Position numbers and translations under genes: made by a program
Shown here: piece after piece, positions 43,890-54,115 of the stretch
Numbering within the stretch: the first letter of the stretch is position 1
Layout of the letters: the number at the start of each line of letters is the position of its first letter
Notes under the pieces: generated by a model
Databases searched by the model: none
Told to the model about the DNA's origin: nothing
What the model saw: the letters and a program-made list of their open reading frames with translations, nothing else
Source of the DNA: Streptomyces sp. SS1-1
GTDB taxonomy: Bacteria; Actinomycetota; Actinomycetes; Streptomycetales; Streptomycetaceae
Length of the DNA: 64,000 nt
Reading direction: 5' to 3'
Assembly: GCF_008973465.1 (NCBI RefSeq)
Contig: NZ_WBXN01000004.1
Span: 5,744,501-5,808,500 of the forward strand

Positions 43890-44450
43890 GTCACCGCCGG
43901 CGGTACCGGGACCGGAGCTTCGCCCGGGAGGGGCCGCGCACCCTGGAACGGCCGCCGCGCGGGCCGTCCCGGCTCACCTGTGCTCCGCCCGGCCGCGTCC
44001 GCTTCGACGCCGGAGCCGTCGCCGCCGGCTGTACCGGTGCCGGAGCTTCGCCGGGGAGAGACCCGTCGCGCCACCGAACGGCCGCCGTACGCCGGCCAGT
44101 CCGCGGCGCTGGGGGCCGGCGCCGCCTCCCTGCGCCCTGCCGCGCCCGCTTCCGCCCCGGATGCCGTCGTCCCCGGCACGCCGAGGCCCGCTGCCCCGCC
44201 GTGCACGGGAACAGCCGCCAGACGGCCGGCACCCCGCGTCGATCGGGGCGCCTCGGCTCACCTACGCCCGCCCCGCCCCGCCGCAGCCGCCCGAGCCCTT
44301 CGCAGCCGACGGTACCGGGCCGGATGCTCCGCCCATGGGGGCCGGCGAGCAACCGGACGGCCGCCGCACGCCTGGCAGTCCGCGTCGACTGGGGCATCGG
44401 TGGGATGGCCGGCTCGGCTCACCCGCCCCGCCATCGCGGCCGCCCCGCCC
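43890..44450. repeat. Degenerate tandem repeats of about 130-140 bp in a gene-free interval
   Basis: Between the GntR gene and the convergent TPR gene (43873-44452) there is no credible coding sequence. Four diverged head-to-tail units can be recognised, starting near 43895, 44025, 44170 and 44305. Each begins near CGGTACCGGnnCCGGAGCTTCGCC-like sequence, continues with a form of CGGCCGCCGnACGCC, and ends near CGGCTCACC followed by CGCCCCGCC-type sequence. Spacing is not a multiple of three throughout, which argues against a repeat protein. Confidence 0.6.
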
Positions 44451-44452
44451 TC

Positions 44453-45217
44453 TCAGGCCGTAGCCGCCGGTGGTGCCGGGGTCAGTTGGTCCTCCAGCCA
44501 GGTGGGGACCCCGCCGAGGAGGCGGAAGAGGCGGCGGGCCTCCTCCCGGAGGCGGGAGGCCTCCGGTTCGGTCTCCGTGTCGGCCAGGGAGACCAGGGCC
44601 GGGGCGGTGCCGACCAGGTAGCCCAGTTCCTCGCGGATGCGCAGGGACTCGGCGAAGCCGTGCCGGGCCTCGGCCAGTTCACCGTCGCGCAGCGCGAGGC
44701 CGGCCAGGTGCCGCCAGGTGAACGACAGCAGCAGCGGGTCCGCTTGTGCCGTGGCGCCCGCGTGCGCCCGGCGGTAGGCCGCGCGGGCCGCCTGGGGCGA
44801 GCGCGCCAGGTTCTCCGCGAGGAGGCCGCGCCGGAAGTCCAGCAGGGCCCGCGCCGGCGCCCCCGGCGCGATCAGCGCCGCCGCCCGGCCCAGCGCCGCC
44901 CGCGCCTCGTCGGCCCGGTCGCGCACGGAGTGCAGCGTCGCCGCGTACGCAAGTTGCCCTCTTTCACAAGCGGCCGCGCCGCGCTCGTCGTCGGTGTGGG
45001 CCAGCGCCTCGGCCGTACGGAGCGCGTCCTCGGCCTCCTCCCAGCCCCGCTCGGTGTACAGACACCGTTCCACCAGCAGGGCCGCGCGCTGCAGCGCGGC
45101 CGGTGCGGTGACCGGCTGGAGCAGGGCCGCCGCGTCCGCCCAGCACGCGCGGGAGCGCAGCCGCCATACCGCGGTCTGGAGTGGATCGTCGCCTGCGGTC
45201 GTTCCGTTACCAGACAT
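44453..45217 (-). CDS. TPR-like helical-repeat protein
   Basis: A 254-residue, Ala-rich all-helical protein. Pairs of helices such as WEEAEDALRTAEALAHTDDE, SPQAARAAYRRAHAGATAQA and LAEARHGFAESLRIREELGY fit tetratricopeptide-like repeats, suggesting protein-protein interaction. No enzymatic domain. The start ATG at 45217 (MSGNGTT) has GAGGTGG upstream; an ORF extension to 45250 is possible. It lies downstream of the PucR regulator on the same strand, 168 bases away. Confidence 0.75.
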   Translation of the reverse strand: MSGNGTTAGDDPLQTAVWRLRSRACWADAAALLQPVTAPAALQRAALLVERCLYTERGWEEAEDALRTAEALAHTDDERGAAACERGQLAYAATLHSVRDRADEARAALGRAAALIAPGAPARALLDFRRGLLAENLARSPQAARAAYRRAHAGATAQADPLLLSFTWRHLAGLALRDGELAEARHGFAESLRIREELGYLVGTAPALVSLADTETEPEASRLREEARRLFRLLGGVPTWLEDQLTPAPPAATA

Positions 45218-45385
45218 GGCGGTATACGCCACCTCGCCCTCCCCGAGCACGCCATCGAGCTGTTGAGTGGTGGCGGCATCTCAGCACGAATCATCGCGCC
45301 CGGCCAAGAGGGTGGGTGAAGGATTTCACAAAGTCGTGGGACACGGACGGCACTTGGTGCCACCCCGTGCGCCCCCGCGCCGGGT

Positions 45386-47050
45386 TCAGCTCATCCGCAA
45401 CGCCAGGAAGAAATCGAGCTTGTCCTCCAGCCGGGACAGGTCCCGGCCCGTCAACTGCTCGATTCTGCCCACGCGATAGCGCAGCGTGTTGACGTGCAGG
45501 TGCAGCCGGGTCGCGCACCGCGTCCAGGACCCGTCGCAGTCGAGGAACGCCTCCAGCGTGGGGATCAGCTCCGCGCGGTGCCGGCGGTCGTAGTCCCGCA
45601 GCGGGTCCAGCAGCCGGGCCGTGAACGCCCGCCGGACGTCGTCCGGCACGAACGGCAGCAGCAGGACGTGCGAGGCCAGCTCCTGATGGCCCGCCGCGCA
45701 GACCCGCCCCGCCCGGGCCGCGGCGACCCGGCGCGCGTGCCGGGCCTCCTCCAGGGCGCCGCGCAGCCCCTCCGCGGAGTGCACCGCCGCGCTCACCCCG
45801 AGCGTGATCCGGCCGTCGTCGTCCAGCCCCGCCGACAGCGGCTCCCCCACGGCGTCCAGCAGCGCGTCGGCGAGGACGCCGGCCTCGGAGCCGTCGTGCT
45901 CGGCGGAGACCGCGGGCAGCGGCACCAGCGCGATCGCCTCCTCGCCGGTGTGCGCCACCGCTATGCGGTCCGAGGGCTCCGGGCCGGTCGCCCGCGGATC
46001 GACCAGGATCTCCTCCAGCAGGGCCTGCGCGGCCGGACCCGGCTCGATGCCGCCGTCCGCCCACTCGACCCGGGCGACCACCACCTGCCAGTGCGGGGCC
46101 GCCCCGAGGCCGGGCAGCAGCACCGGGGCCGCCACCCGCAGCCGGGCGGCGATCTCGGCGGGCGCCGCGCCCGTCTGGACCAGCTCCAGGACCTCCTGTG
46201 CGAGCCGGCGCCGCACGGTGCGGGCGGCGTCCCGGCGGTCGCGCTCCACCGCGATCAGCTGGGTGACGCCCTGCAGCAGGTCCAGCCGCTCCGCGGGCCA
46301 GTCACCGGCGTCCGCCTCCACGGCCAGCAGCCACTCGGACAGCACCGTCTCCCGGGCGTCCCCGGCGGGCCGCCCGCCGCTGCGGATCGGGAAGAGCGAG
46401 TACACCGTGGTGCCCAGCGTCACCCGGTGCGGTCCTCGCCGCCCCGAGCGGGCGGCCGCCAGATGACCGGCCGCCAGCCGCGCGCACAGGTCGGGGGGCA
46501 GGGCCGGGCCCGACGCCTTCGAGCCGGCGATCAGCCGTCCCGCCGGCGACAGCACCCACGCCCGCAGGTCCAGGTCGGAGCCGAGCAGGTCCAGGACCAC
46601 GTCCGGGCCGCCGCCCGCCGGACCCGACGTCATCAGCCGCCGGTGCCGGTCCACGACAGCCGCCAGGTCCCCGGCCCGCTCGCCGCTGACCTGCCGGACG
46701 ACATGCTCGGTGACCGTCGCGAACGCCACCGACTCGTGCACCGCGAACAGCGGCAGCCGGTGCCGGGCGCAGGCCACCACCAGATCCTCCGGGACCTCCC
46801 CGAGCTCCGCCTCACCGGCCGCCAGGGCCGCCACACCGGCCTGCACGAGGATGCGCACGAAAGGGTCCGAGTCCGCGGCGTCCCGGCGCCACGCCAGCCC
46901 GGTGAGCACCAGCTCCCCGCCCGAGAGATAGCGGCTGGGGTCCCTCAGATCCGTCGTCATCACACCGCGCACCGTGCGGTCGAGCTCGTCCTCGCCGCCG
47001 AGCAGCTTGAGGCCCAGCGCGTCGGTGTCCAGCAGTGCGCGCAGCCGCAT
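45386..47050 (-). CDS. pucR: PucR-family transcriptional regulator of purine catabolism
   Basis: A 554-residue protein with the N-terminal PucR purine-catabolism sensor domain (MRLRALLDTDALGLKLLGG, RGVMTTDLRDPSRYLSGGE, VVACARHRLPLFAVHESVAF), a central GGDEF-like/CdaR region, and the C-terminal helix-turn-helix HLHVNTLRYRVGRIEQLTGR. It diverges from the xanthine dehydrogenase operon and is its likely activator or repressor, sensing a purine breakdown product. ATG at 47050 after ACAAGGAACGG. Confidence 0.92.
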   Translation of the reverse strand: MRLRALLDTDALGLKLLGGEDELDRTVRGVMTTDLRDPSRYLSGGELVLTGLAWRRDAADSDPFVRILVQAGVAALAAGEAELGEVPEDLVVACARHRLPLFAVHESVAFATVTEHVVRQVSGERAGDLAAVVDRHRRLMTSGPAGGGPDVVLDLLGSDLDLRAWVLSPAGRLIAGSKASGPALPPDLCARLAAGHLAAARSGRRGPHRVTLGTTVYSLFPIRSGGRPAGDARETVLSEWLLAVEADAGDWPAERLDLLQGVTQLIAVERDRRDAARTVRRRLAQEVLELVQTGAAPAEIAARLRVAAPVLLPGLGAAPHWQVVVARVEWADGGIEPGPAAQALLEEILVDPRATGPEPSDRIAVAHTGEEAIALVPLPAVSAEHDGSEAGVLADALLDAVGEPLSAGLDDDGRITLGVSAAVHSAEGLRGALEEARHARRVAAARAGRVCAAGHQELASHVLLLPFVPDDVRRAFTARLLDPLRDYDRRHRAELIPTLEAFLDCDGSWTRCATRLHLHVNTLRYRVGRIEQLTGRDLSRLEDKLDFFLALRMS

Positions 47051-47425
47051 TCTCGTCGCCGCCGTTCCTTGTCTCGATAACTACGATGGATCTTGAGGGG
47101 TCCGTGGCAGGCCCGGTCACGGGCCGGCGAGCGGCCCCCACGGGCGGCACGCTCGTCGTCTTTCGGACGGTGTCCCAGGTCACAGAGCCGTGCCGGATGT
47201 TTCCCCGGGGAAGCAGGGAGGTTACGGGTGTCCTCCGTTCATACGAATCTACAAGATGCCCGTCGTGGCCAGCCAACTCCTTCATGGTTTCCGTGACTGA
47301 CCCCGGTGGAGCACGGGCCTGTGTACTGACGTCATTCCGCGTGAACAGCACATGAACGAGCCGGGCCCGCCGCACCCGATCTGGCTCGATCCGGACGACC
47401 CACGAGACGAAGAAGAGAGCCGGTC
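47051..47425. promoter_or_regulatory. Divergent pucR-xdh regulatory region
   Basis: This 375-base gap contains no credible gene. TTCCCCGGGGAA at 47201-47212 is a perfect 12-bp palindrome and TGACGTCA at 47327-47334 an 8-bp palindrome; either could be a regulator site. AT-richer promoter-like sequence occurs near 47068-47085 (TAGTTA on the minus strand, toward pucR) and 47235-47255. Confidence 0.45.
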
Positions 47426-48324
47426 ATGGACTTCCTTCGCCCCGCCAGCTGGGAGGAGGCGCTCGCCGCTAAGGCCGAGCACCCCACCGCTGTGCCGATT
47501 GCGGGCGGCACCGATGTGATGGTCGAGATCAACTTCGACCACCGCCGGCCCGAGTACCTCCTCGACCTGAACCGGATCGAGGACCTCTCCGCATGGGAGG
47601 TCGGCGAGGACAGCGTGCGGCTCGGCGCCTCGGTGCCGTACACCAGGATCATGGAGGACCTGCGGGCCGAGCTGCCCGGCCTCGCCCTGGCCTCGCACAC
47701 CGTGGCCTCCCCGCAGATCCGCAACCGCGGCGGCGTCGGCGGCAACCTCGGCACCGCCTCCCCGGCCGGTGACGCCCACCCCGCCCTCCTCGCCGCCGGC
47801 GCCGAGGTCGAGGCCGAGTCGGTGCGCGGCAGCCGCCGTATCCCGATCGACGACTTCTACACCGGCGTGAAGCGCAACGCGCTCGCGCCCGACGAGCTGA
47901 TCCGCGCCGTCCACATCAAGAAGGCCGACGGACCCCAGCAGTACTCCAAGGTCGGCACCCGCAACGCCATGGTCATCGCCGTGTGCGCCTTCGGCCTCGC
48001 CCTGCACCCCGCCACCCGGACCGTGCGCACCGGCATCGGCTCCGCCGCCCCGACCCCCATCCGGGCGAAGGCCGCCGAGGAGTTCCTGAACGCCGCGCTC
48101 GAGGAGGGCGGCTTCTGGGACAACGGCAAGATCATCACCCCGTCCGTCGCGAAGCGGTTCGCGGATCTGTGCGCCGCCGCGTGCAACCCGATCGACGACG
48201 TCCGCGGCACCGCGAGCTACCGCCGGCACGCGGTCGGCGTCATGGCCCGCCGCACCCTGACCTGGACCTGGGAGTCCTACCGCCGCACCGACGGCACGAC
48301 CGAGCAGGAAGGGAGTGTCGCCTG

Positions 48325-48325
<1 letters not shown>
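47426..48325 (+). CDS. xdhB: Xanthine dehydrogenase FAD-binding subunit
   Basis: A 299-residue FAD-binding subunit of molybdenum hydroxylases, passing electrons from the [2Fe-2S] centres to NAD. The FAD-binding loops are PIAGGTDVMVEI and RNRGGVGGNLGTASPAGD (conserved (A/G)GGT and TxxGNxxxxxPxxD-type patterns). The C-terminal CODH_FAD domain includes GIGSAAPTPIRA. Its TGA overlaps the start of the iron-sulfur subunit as TGATG, so the three xdh genes are coupled. Confidence 0.93.
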
Positions 48326-48894
<569 letters not shown>

Positions 48895-48896
48895 CG

Positions 48897-51281
48897 ATGG
48901 CGTCCCCCAGCGGAACCCCCACGAAGATCACCCAGGGCGCGCAGACCCGGGGCGGCATCGGCGAGTCCACGCTCCGCCCCGACGGCACCCTCAAGGTCAC
49001 CGGCGAGTTCGCCTACTCGTCCGACATGTGGCACGAGGACATGCTCTGGGGCCAGATCCTGCGCTCCACCGTCGCCCACGCCGAGATCGTGTCCCTCGAC
49101 ACCGCCGAGGCCCTGGCCACCCCGGGCGTGTACGCCGTCCTGACCTACGACGACCTGCCGACCGAGGTGCGCAACTACGGCCTGGAGATCCAGGACACCC
49201 CGGTCCTCGCGCACGGCAAGGTCCGCCACCATGGCGAGCCCGTCGCCCTCGTCGCCGCCGACCACCCGGAGACCGCGCGCCGCGCCGCCGCCAAGATCAA
49301 GGTCGAGTACCGGGAGCTGCCCGTCATCACCGACGAGGCGTCCGCGACCGCCCCCGACGCGATCCTCGTCCACGAGAACCGCGACGACCACCACGCCGGG
49401 CACGTCCCGCACCCGAACATCGTGCACCGGCAGCCGATCGTCCGCGGCGACGCGGCCCGCGCCGCCGAACGGGCCGACGTGATCGTCACCGGCGAGTACA
49501 CCTTCGGCATGCAGGACCAGGCGTTCCTCGGCCCCGAGTCCGGCCTCGCCGTGCCCGACGAGGACGGCGGCGTCCACCTCTACATCGCCACCCAGTGGCT
49601 GCACAGCGACCTGCGCCAGATCGCCCCCGTCCTCGGCCTGCCCGAGAGCAAGGTCCGCATGACGCTGTCCGGCGTCGGCGGGGCCTTCGGGGGACGCGAG
49701 GACCTGTCCATGCAGATCCACGCCTGCCTGCTCGCGCTGCGCACCGGCAAGCCCGTCAAGATGGTCTACAACCGGTTCGAGTCCTTCTTCGGTCACGTCC
49801 ACCGCCACCCCGCCAAGCTGTACTACGAGCACGGCGCGACCCGCGACGGCAGGCTGACCCACGTCAAGTGCCGGATCGTGCTCGACGGCGGCGCGTACGC
49901 CTCCGCCTCCCCGGCCGTCGTCGGCAACGCCTCCTCGCTGTCCATCGGCCCCTACGTGGTCGACGACGTCGACATCGAGGCCATCGCGCTCTACACCAAC
50001 AACCCGCCCTGCGGCGCCATGCGCGGCTTCGGCGCGGTCCAGGCGTGCTTCGCCTACGAGGCGCAGATGGACAAGCTCGCGAAGGAACTCGGCCTGGACC
50101 CGGTCGAGTTCCGGCAGCGCAACGCCATGGAGCAGGGCACGATCATGCCGACGGGCCAGCCCGTCGACTCGCCGGCCCCCGTCGCCGAACTCCTGCGCCG
50201 GGTCAAGGCGATGCCCCTGCCGCCGGAGCGCCAGTGGGAGTCCAGCGAGGGCGCCGACGTACGGCAGCTGCCCGGCGGCCTGTCCAACACCACGCACGGC
50301 GAGGGCGTCGTCCGGGGCATCGGCTACGCCGTCGGCATCAAGAACGTCGGCTTCTCCGAGGGCTTCGACGACTACTCGACGGCCAAGGTGCGCATGGAGG
50401 TCGTCGGCGGCGAGCCCGTCGCCACCGTGCACACCGCGATGGCGGAGGTCGGCCAGGGCGGCGTCACCGTCCACGCGCAGATCGCCCGCTCCGAGCTCGG
50501 CGTCGCCCAGGTGACCATCCACCCGGCGGACACCCAGGTCGGCTCGGCCGGCTCCACCTCGGCCTCCCGGCAGACGTACGTCACCGGCGGCGCCGTGAAG
50601 AACTCCTGCGAACTGGTCCGGGAGAAGGTGCTGGAGATCGGCAGGCGCAAGTTCGGCTCCTGCCACCCGGCCTGGGCCACCGCCGAACTCCTCCTGGAGG
50701 GCGGCAAGGTCGTCACCGACGGCGGCGAGGTCCTCGCCGACCTCGTGGACGTCCTGGAGGACGAGAGCGTCGAGGTCGAGGCCGAGTGGCGGCACCGCCC
50801 CACCGAGCCCTTCGACCTGCGCACCGGGCAGGGCAACGGCCACGTCCAGTACTCGTTCGCCGCGCACCGCGCCGTCGTCGAGGTCGACACCGAGCTCGGC
50901 CTGGTCAAGGTGATCGAACTCGCCTGCGCCCAGGACGTCGGCAAGGCGCTCAACCCGCTGTCCGTCGTCGGCCAGATCCAGGGCGGCACCACCCAGGGAC
51001 TGGGCGTGGCCGTCATGGAGGAGATCATCGTCGACCCGAAGACGGCGAAGGTGAAGAACCCCTCCTTCACGGACTACCTGATCCCCACGATCCTCGACAC
51101 GCCGACCATCCCCGTCGACGTGCTCGAACTCGCCGACGACCACGCGCCGTACGGGCTGCGCGGCATCGGCGAGGCCCCCACCCTGTCGTCCACCCCGGCC
51201 GTCCTCGCGGCGATCCGGGACGCGACGGGGCTGGAACTCGACCGCACGCCGGTCCGTCCGGAACACCTCACCGGCACCTGA
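48897..51281 (+). CDS. xdhA: Xanthine dehydrogenase molybdopterin-binding subunit
   Basis: A 794-residue catalytic subunit that hydroxylates hypoxanthine and xanthine to urate. The molybdopterin-binding segments are GVGGAFGGREDLSMQ, MRGFGAVQACFAYEAQMDKL and AEVGQGGVTVHAQI; the C-terminal RGIGEAPTLSSTPAV carries the predicted catalytic Glu (GxGE). GGAGAGG precedes the ATG at 48897, which follows the previous stop by two bases. A hairpin terminator follows the gene. Confidence 0.94.
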   Translation: MASPSGTPTKITQGAQTRGGIGESTLRPDGTLKVTGEFAYSSDMWHEDMLWGQILRSTVAHAEIVSLDTAEALATPGVYAVLTYDDLPTEVRNYGLEIQDTPVLAHGKVRHHGEPVALVAADHPETARRAAAKIKVEYRELPVITDEASATAPDAILVHENRDDHHAGHVPHPNIVHRQPIVRGDAARAAERADVIVTGEYTFGMQDQAFLGPESGLAVPDEDGGVHLYIATQWLHSDLRQIAPVLGLPESKVRMTLSGVGGAFGGREDLSMQIHACLLALRTGKPVKMVYNRFESFFGHVHRHPAKLYYEHGATRDGRLTHVKCRIVLDGGAYASASPAVVGNASSLSIGPYVVDDVDIEAIALYTNNPPCGAMRGFGAVQACFAYEAQMDKLAKELGLDPVEFRQRNAMEQGTIMPTGQPVDSPAPVAELLRRVKAMPLPPERQWESSEGADVRQLPGGLSNTTHGEGVVRGIGYAVGIKNVGFSEGFDDYSTAKVRMEVVGGEPVATVHTAMAEVGQGGVTVHAQIARSELGVAQVTIHPADTQVGSAGSTSASRQTYVTGGAVKNSCELVREKVLEIGRRKFGSCHPAWATAELLLEGGKVVTDGGEVLADLVDVLEDESVEVEAEWRHRPTEPFDLRTGQGNGHVQYSFAAHRAVVEVDTELGLVKVIELACAQDVGKALNPLSVVGQIQGGTTQGLGVAVMEEIIVDPKTAKVKNPSFTDYLIPTILDTPTIPVDVLELADDHAPYGLRGIGEAPTLSSTPAVLAAIRDATGLELDRTPVRPEHLTGT

Positions 51282-51305
51282 TCCTCCGGGGTCGAACCGG
51301 CTGTC

Positions 51306-51332
51306 TCCTGGGGGGACCCCGTCCCCCCAGGA
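51306..51332 (+). terminator. Terminator or attenuating hairpin after xdhA
   Basis: TCCTGGGGGGA (51306-51316) and TCCCCCCAGGA (51322-51332) form a perfect 11-bp stem with a 5-base loop, 24 bases after the xdhA stop. It separates the dehydrogenase genes from the permease gene, allowing partial readthrough. Confidence 0.7.
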
Positions 51333-51446
51333 CCACCCCACATGTTCGTCTCGGGCCGTCCCCCGGGTCGTGCACCTCCCCAAATCCCGCACAGAGCCTC
51401 CGACGGCACACGCGGGTGCCCCTTTGAACCTTGGGAGCAGGCCCAC

Positions 51447-52904
51447 ATGACCCAGCAGTCCCTCAAGCCCACGGTCACCGCCGACGACGCGGGAGAAGGA
51501 ACCCGCGTCCCGGCCGGCCGGTCGTGGCTCGACCGGTACTTCCACATATCCCACCGAGGATCCACGGTCGCGCGCGAGGTGCGCGGTGGCGTCACGACCT
51601 TCATGGCGATGGCGTACATCCTCCTGCTCAACCCCCTGATCCTGTCCGGCAAGGACGCGGCGGGGGACACCCTCGCGCAGCAGGCCCTCATCACCGCGAC
51701 CGCGTTCGCGGCGGCCTTCTCCACGCTGCTGATGGGCTTCTTCGGCAAGGTGCCGCTCGCCCTCGCCGCCGGCCTCTCCGTCTCGGGCGTGCTCGCCTCG
51801 CAGGTCGTCCCGCGGATGACCTGGCCGCAGGCCATGGGCATGTGCGTGATGTACGGCGTCGTCATCATGCTGCTGGTCGTCACCGGCCTGCGCGAGCTGA
51901 TCATGAACGCGATCCCACTCGCCCTGAAACACGCCATCACCATGGGCATCGGCCTGTTCGTCGCCCTGATCGGCTTCTACAAGGCCGGCTTCGTGCACCA
52001 GGGCGAGGCCACCCCGGTCACCCTCGGCCCCGCCGGTGAGCTGGCCGGCTGGCCGGTGCTGCTGTTCGCCGTCACCCTCCTCGCCATCTTCATGCTCCAG
52101 GCGCGCGGCGTCCCGGGCGCCATCCTCATCGGCATCGTCGGCGGCACGGTCCTCGCCGTCGTCCTGAACGCGCTGGACGTCGTCGACCCGAAGCAGTGGG
52201 CGGGCGGCGCCCCCGAACTGCACGGCGGCGCGGTGTCCATGCCGGACTTCTCCCTCTTCGGTCACGTCGAGTTCGGCGGCTGGGGCGAGGTCGGCGCGAT
52301 GACCGTCGGCATGATCGTGTTCACGCTGGTGCTCGCCGGGTTCTTCGACGCGATGGCCACCATCATCGGCGTGGGCACCGAGGCGAAGCTCGCCGACGAC
52401 AAGGGCAGGATGCCGGGGCTGTCCAAGGCGCTGTTCATCGACGGCGCGGGCGGCGCGATCGGCGGGGCGGCCGGCGCCTCGGGCCAGACCGTGTTCGTCG
52501 AGTCGGCGACCGGCGTCGGGGAGGGCGCCCGCACGGGCCTGTCCTCCGTGGTCACCGGGCTGTTCTTCGCCGCCTGCCTGTTCTTCACCCCGCTCACGGC
52601 GATCGTGCCGGGCGAGGTGGCGGCGGCCGCCCTGGTCGTCATCGGCGCCATGATGATGATGAACGCCCGGCACGTCGACTGGTCCGACCGGGCCACCGCG
52701 ATCCCGGTCTTCCTCACCGTCGTGATCATGCCGTTCACCTACTCGATCACGGCCGGTGTCGCCGCCGGCGTCATCTCGTACGCCGCCATCCGCGTCGCCC
52801 AGGGCAAGGCCCGTGAGATCGGCGCCTTCATGTGGGGCCTGACCGCCGTCTTCCTGGTCTATTTCGCCCTCAACCCCATCGAGAGCTGGATGGGCGTCCA
52901 CTAG
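51447..52904 (+). CDS. NCS2-family (AzgA-type) purine permease
   Basis: A 485-residue membrane transporter with 12 or more hydrophobic segments. It starts with a cytoplasmic LDRYFHISHRGSTVAREVRG, continues GVTTFMAMAYILLLNPLILS and contains LAGFFDAMATIIGVGTEAKL and GASGQTVFVESATGVGEGAR, motifs of the AzgA-like xanthine/hypoxanthine/guanine/adenine permeases. Its place between xdhA and xdhC supports purine base uptake. GGGAG precedes the ATG at 51447. Confidence 0.92.
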   Translation: MTQQSLKPTVTADDAGEGTRVPAGRSWLDRYFHISHRGSTVAREVRGGVTTFMAMAYILLLNPLILSGKDAAGDTLAQQALITATAFAAAFSTLLMGFFGKVPLALAAGLSVSGVLASQVVPRMTWPQAMGMCVMYGVVIMLLVVTGLRELIMNAIPLALKHAITMGIGLFVALIGFYKAGFVHQGEATPVTLGPAGELAGWPVLLFAVTLLAIFMLQARGVPGAILIGIVGGTVLAVVLNALDVVDPKQWAGGAPELHGGAVSMPDFSLFGHVEFGGWGEVGAMTVGMIVFTLVLAGFFDAMATIIGVGTEAKLADDKGRMPGLSKALFIDGAGGAIGGAAGASGQTVFVESATGVGEGARTGLSSVVTGLFFAACLFFTPLTAIVPGEVAAAALVVIGAMMMMNARHVDWSDRATAIPVFLTVVIMPFTYSITAGVAAGVISYAAIRVAQGKAREIGAFMWGLTAVFLVYFALNPIESWMGVH

Positions 52905-52951
52905 CCGGCGCCCGCACCGCCCTCCCGCAACCGCCGTAAGGAGACCGACAG

Positions 52952-54115
52952 ATGCTGGACATCGCGGAGGAACTGCACCGGTGGGTCGAGCAGGGACGTG
53001 ACTTCGCCGTGGCCACCGTGGTGGCGGTCGGCGGCAGCGCGCCCCGTCAGCCCGGCGCCGCGCTCGCGGTGGACGCCGAGGGCACGGCGATCGGCTCGGT
53101 CTCCGGCGGCTGCGTGGAGGGCGCGGTGTACGAGCTGTGCGAACAGGCGCTGCGGGACGGCGAGACCGTCCTGGAGCGCTTCGGCTACAGCGACGACGAC
53201 GCCTTCGCGGTCGGCCTGACCTGCGGCGGCGTCATCGACATCCTGGTCACCCCGGTCCGGGCCCAGGACCCGGTCCGTCCGGTGGTGGCGGCGGCGCTGG
53301 CCGCCGCCGCGGCCGGCGAGGCCGCCGCCGTCGCCCGGATCGTGTCCGGCCCCGCCGGCCTGGTGGGCCGCGCGCTGCTGGTCCGTCCCGACGGCGGCCA
53401 CGAGGGCGGCTACGGCGGCCATCCCGAGCTGGACCGCACGGTGGCGGCCGAGGCGGCCGCGTTCCTCGACGCCGGGCGCACCGGCACCCTGGAGATCGGC
53501 GAGCGGGGCTCGCGCTGCGGGGAGCCGCTGACGGTGCTCGTGGAGTCCTCGGTGCCACCGCCCCGGATGATCGTCTTCGGCGCGATCGACTTCGCCTCGG
53601 CGCTGGTCCGGGTCGGCGCGTTCCTCGGCTACCGCGTCACCGTGTGCGACGCCCGCCCGGTCTTCGCGACGAAGGCCCGCTTCCCGGAGGCCGACGAGGT
53701 CGTCGTGGAGTGGCCGCACCGGTACCTGGAGCGCACGGAGACCGACGCGCGCACCGTCCTGTGCGTGCTGACCCACGACGCCAAGTTCGACGTGCCCCTG
53801 CTGCGGCTCGCCCTGCGCCTGCCGGTCGCCTACGTCGGCGCGATGGGCTCGCGCCGCACCCACCTGGACCGCAACGAACGCCTGCGCGAGGTCGGCGTCA
53901 CCGAACTCGAACTGACCCGGCTGCGCTCCCCGATCGGCCTGGACCTCGGCGCGCGCACCCCCGAGGAGACGGCCCTGTCGATCGCGGCGGAGATCGTCGC
54001 GAACCGGCGCGGCGGCAGCGGGGTGTCACTGACCGGCGCGCACACGCCGATCCATCACGACACCGCGTCCGCGTCCACGGCCGCGCCGGCCGGGCGGATC
54101 GGGTCCGTGGCCTGA
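52952..54115 (+). CDS. xdhC: XdhC/CoxI family molybdenum-cofactor maturation protein
   Basis: A 387-residue protein that, in this family, binds and sulfurates the molybdenum cofactor and inserts it into xanthine dehydrogenase. The N-terminal XdhC domain has VVAVGGSAPRQPGAALAV, SGGCVEGAVYE and LTCGGVIDILV; the C-terminal Rossmann domain includes MIVFGAIDFASALVRVGAFLG and the ending PIGLDLGARTPEETALSIAAEI. AAGGAG is seven bases upstream of the ATG. Its 3' end overlaps the convergent LanC-like gene by 61 bases. Confidence 0.93.
   Translation: MLDIAEELHRWVEQGRDFAVATVVAVGGSAPRQPGAALAVDAEGTAIGSVSGGCVEGAVYELCEQALRDGETVLERFGYSDDDAFAVGLTCGGVIDILVTPVRAQDPVRPVVAAALAAAAAGEAAAVARIVSGPAGLVGRALLVRPDGGHEGGYGGHPELDRTVAAEAAAFLDAGRTGTLEIGERGSRCGEPLTVLVESSVPPPRMIVFGAIDFASALVRVGAFLGYRVTVCDARPVFATKARFPEADEVVVEWPHRYLERTETDARTVLCVLTHDAKFDVPLLRLALRLPVAYVGAMGSRRTHLDRNERLREVGVTELELTRLRSPIGLDLGARTPEETALSIAAEIVANRRGGSGVSLTGAHTPIHHDTASASTAAPAGRIGSVA

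Noticed and set aside
47352..47520. ATG frame beginning MNEPGPPHPIWLDPDDP just upstream of xdhB
   Set aside because: It has no ribosome-binding site and most of it overlaps xdhB in a wrong frame.
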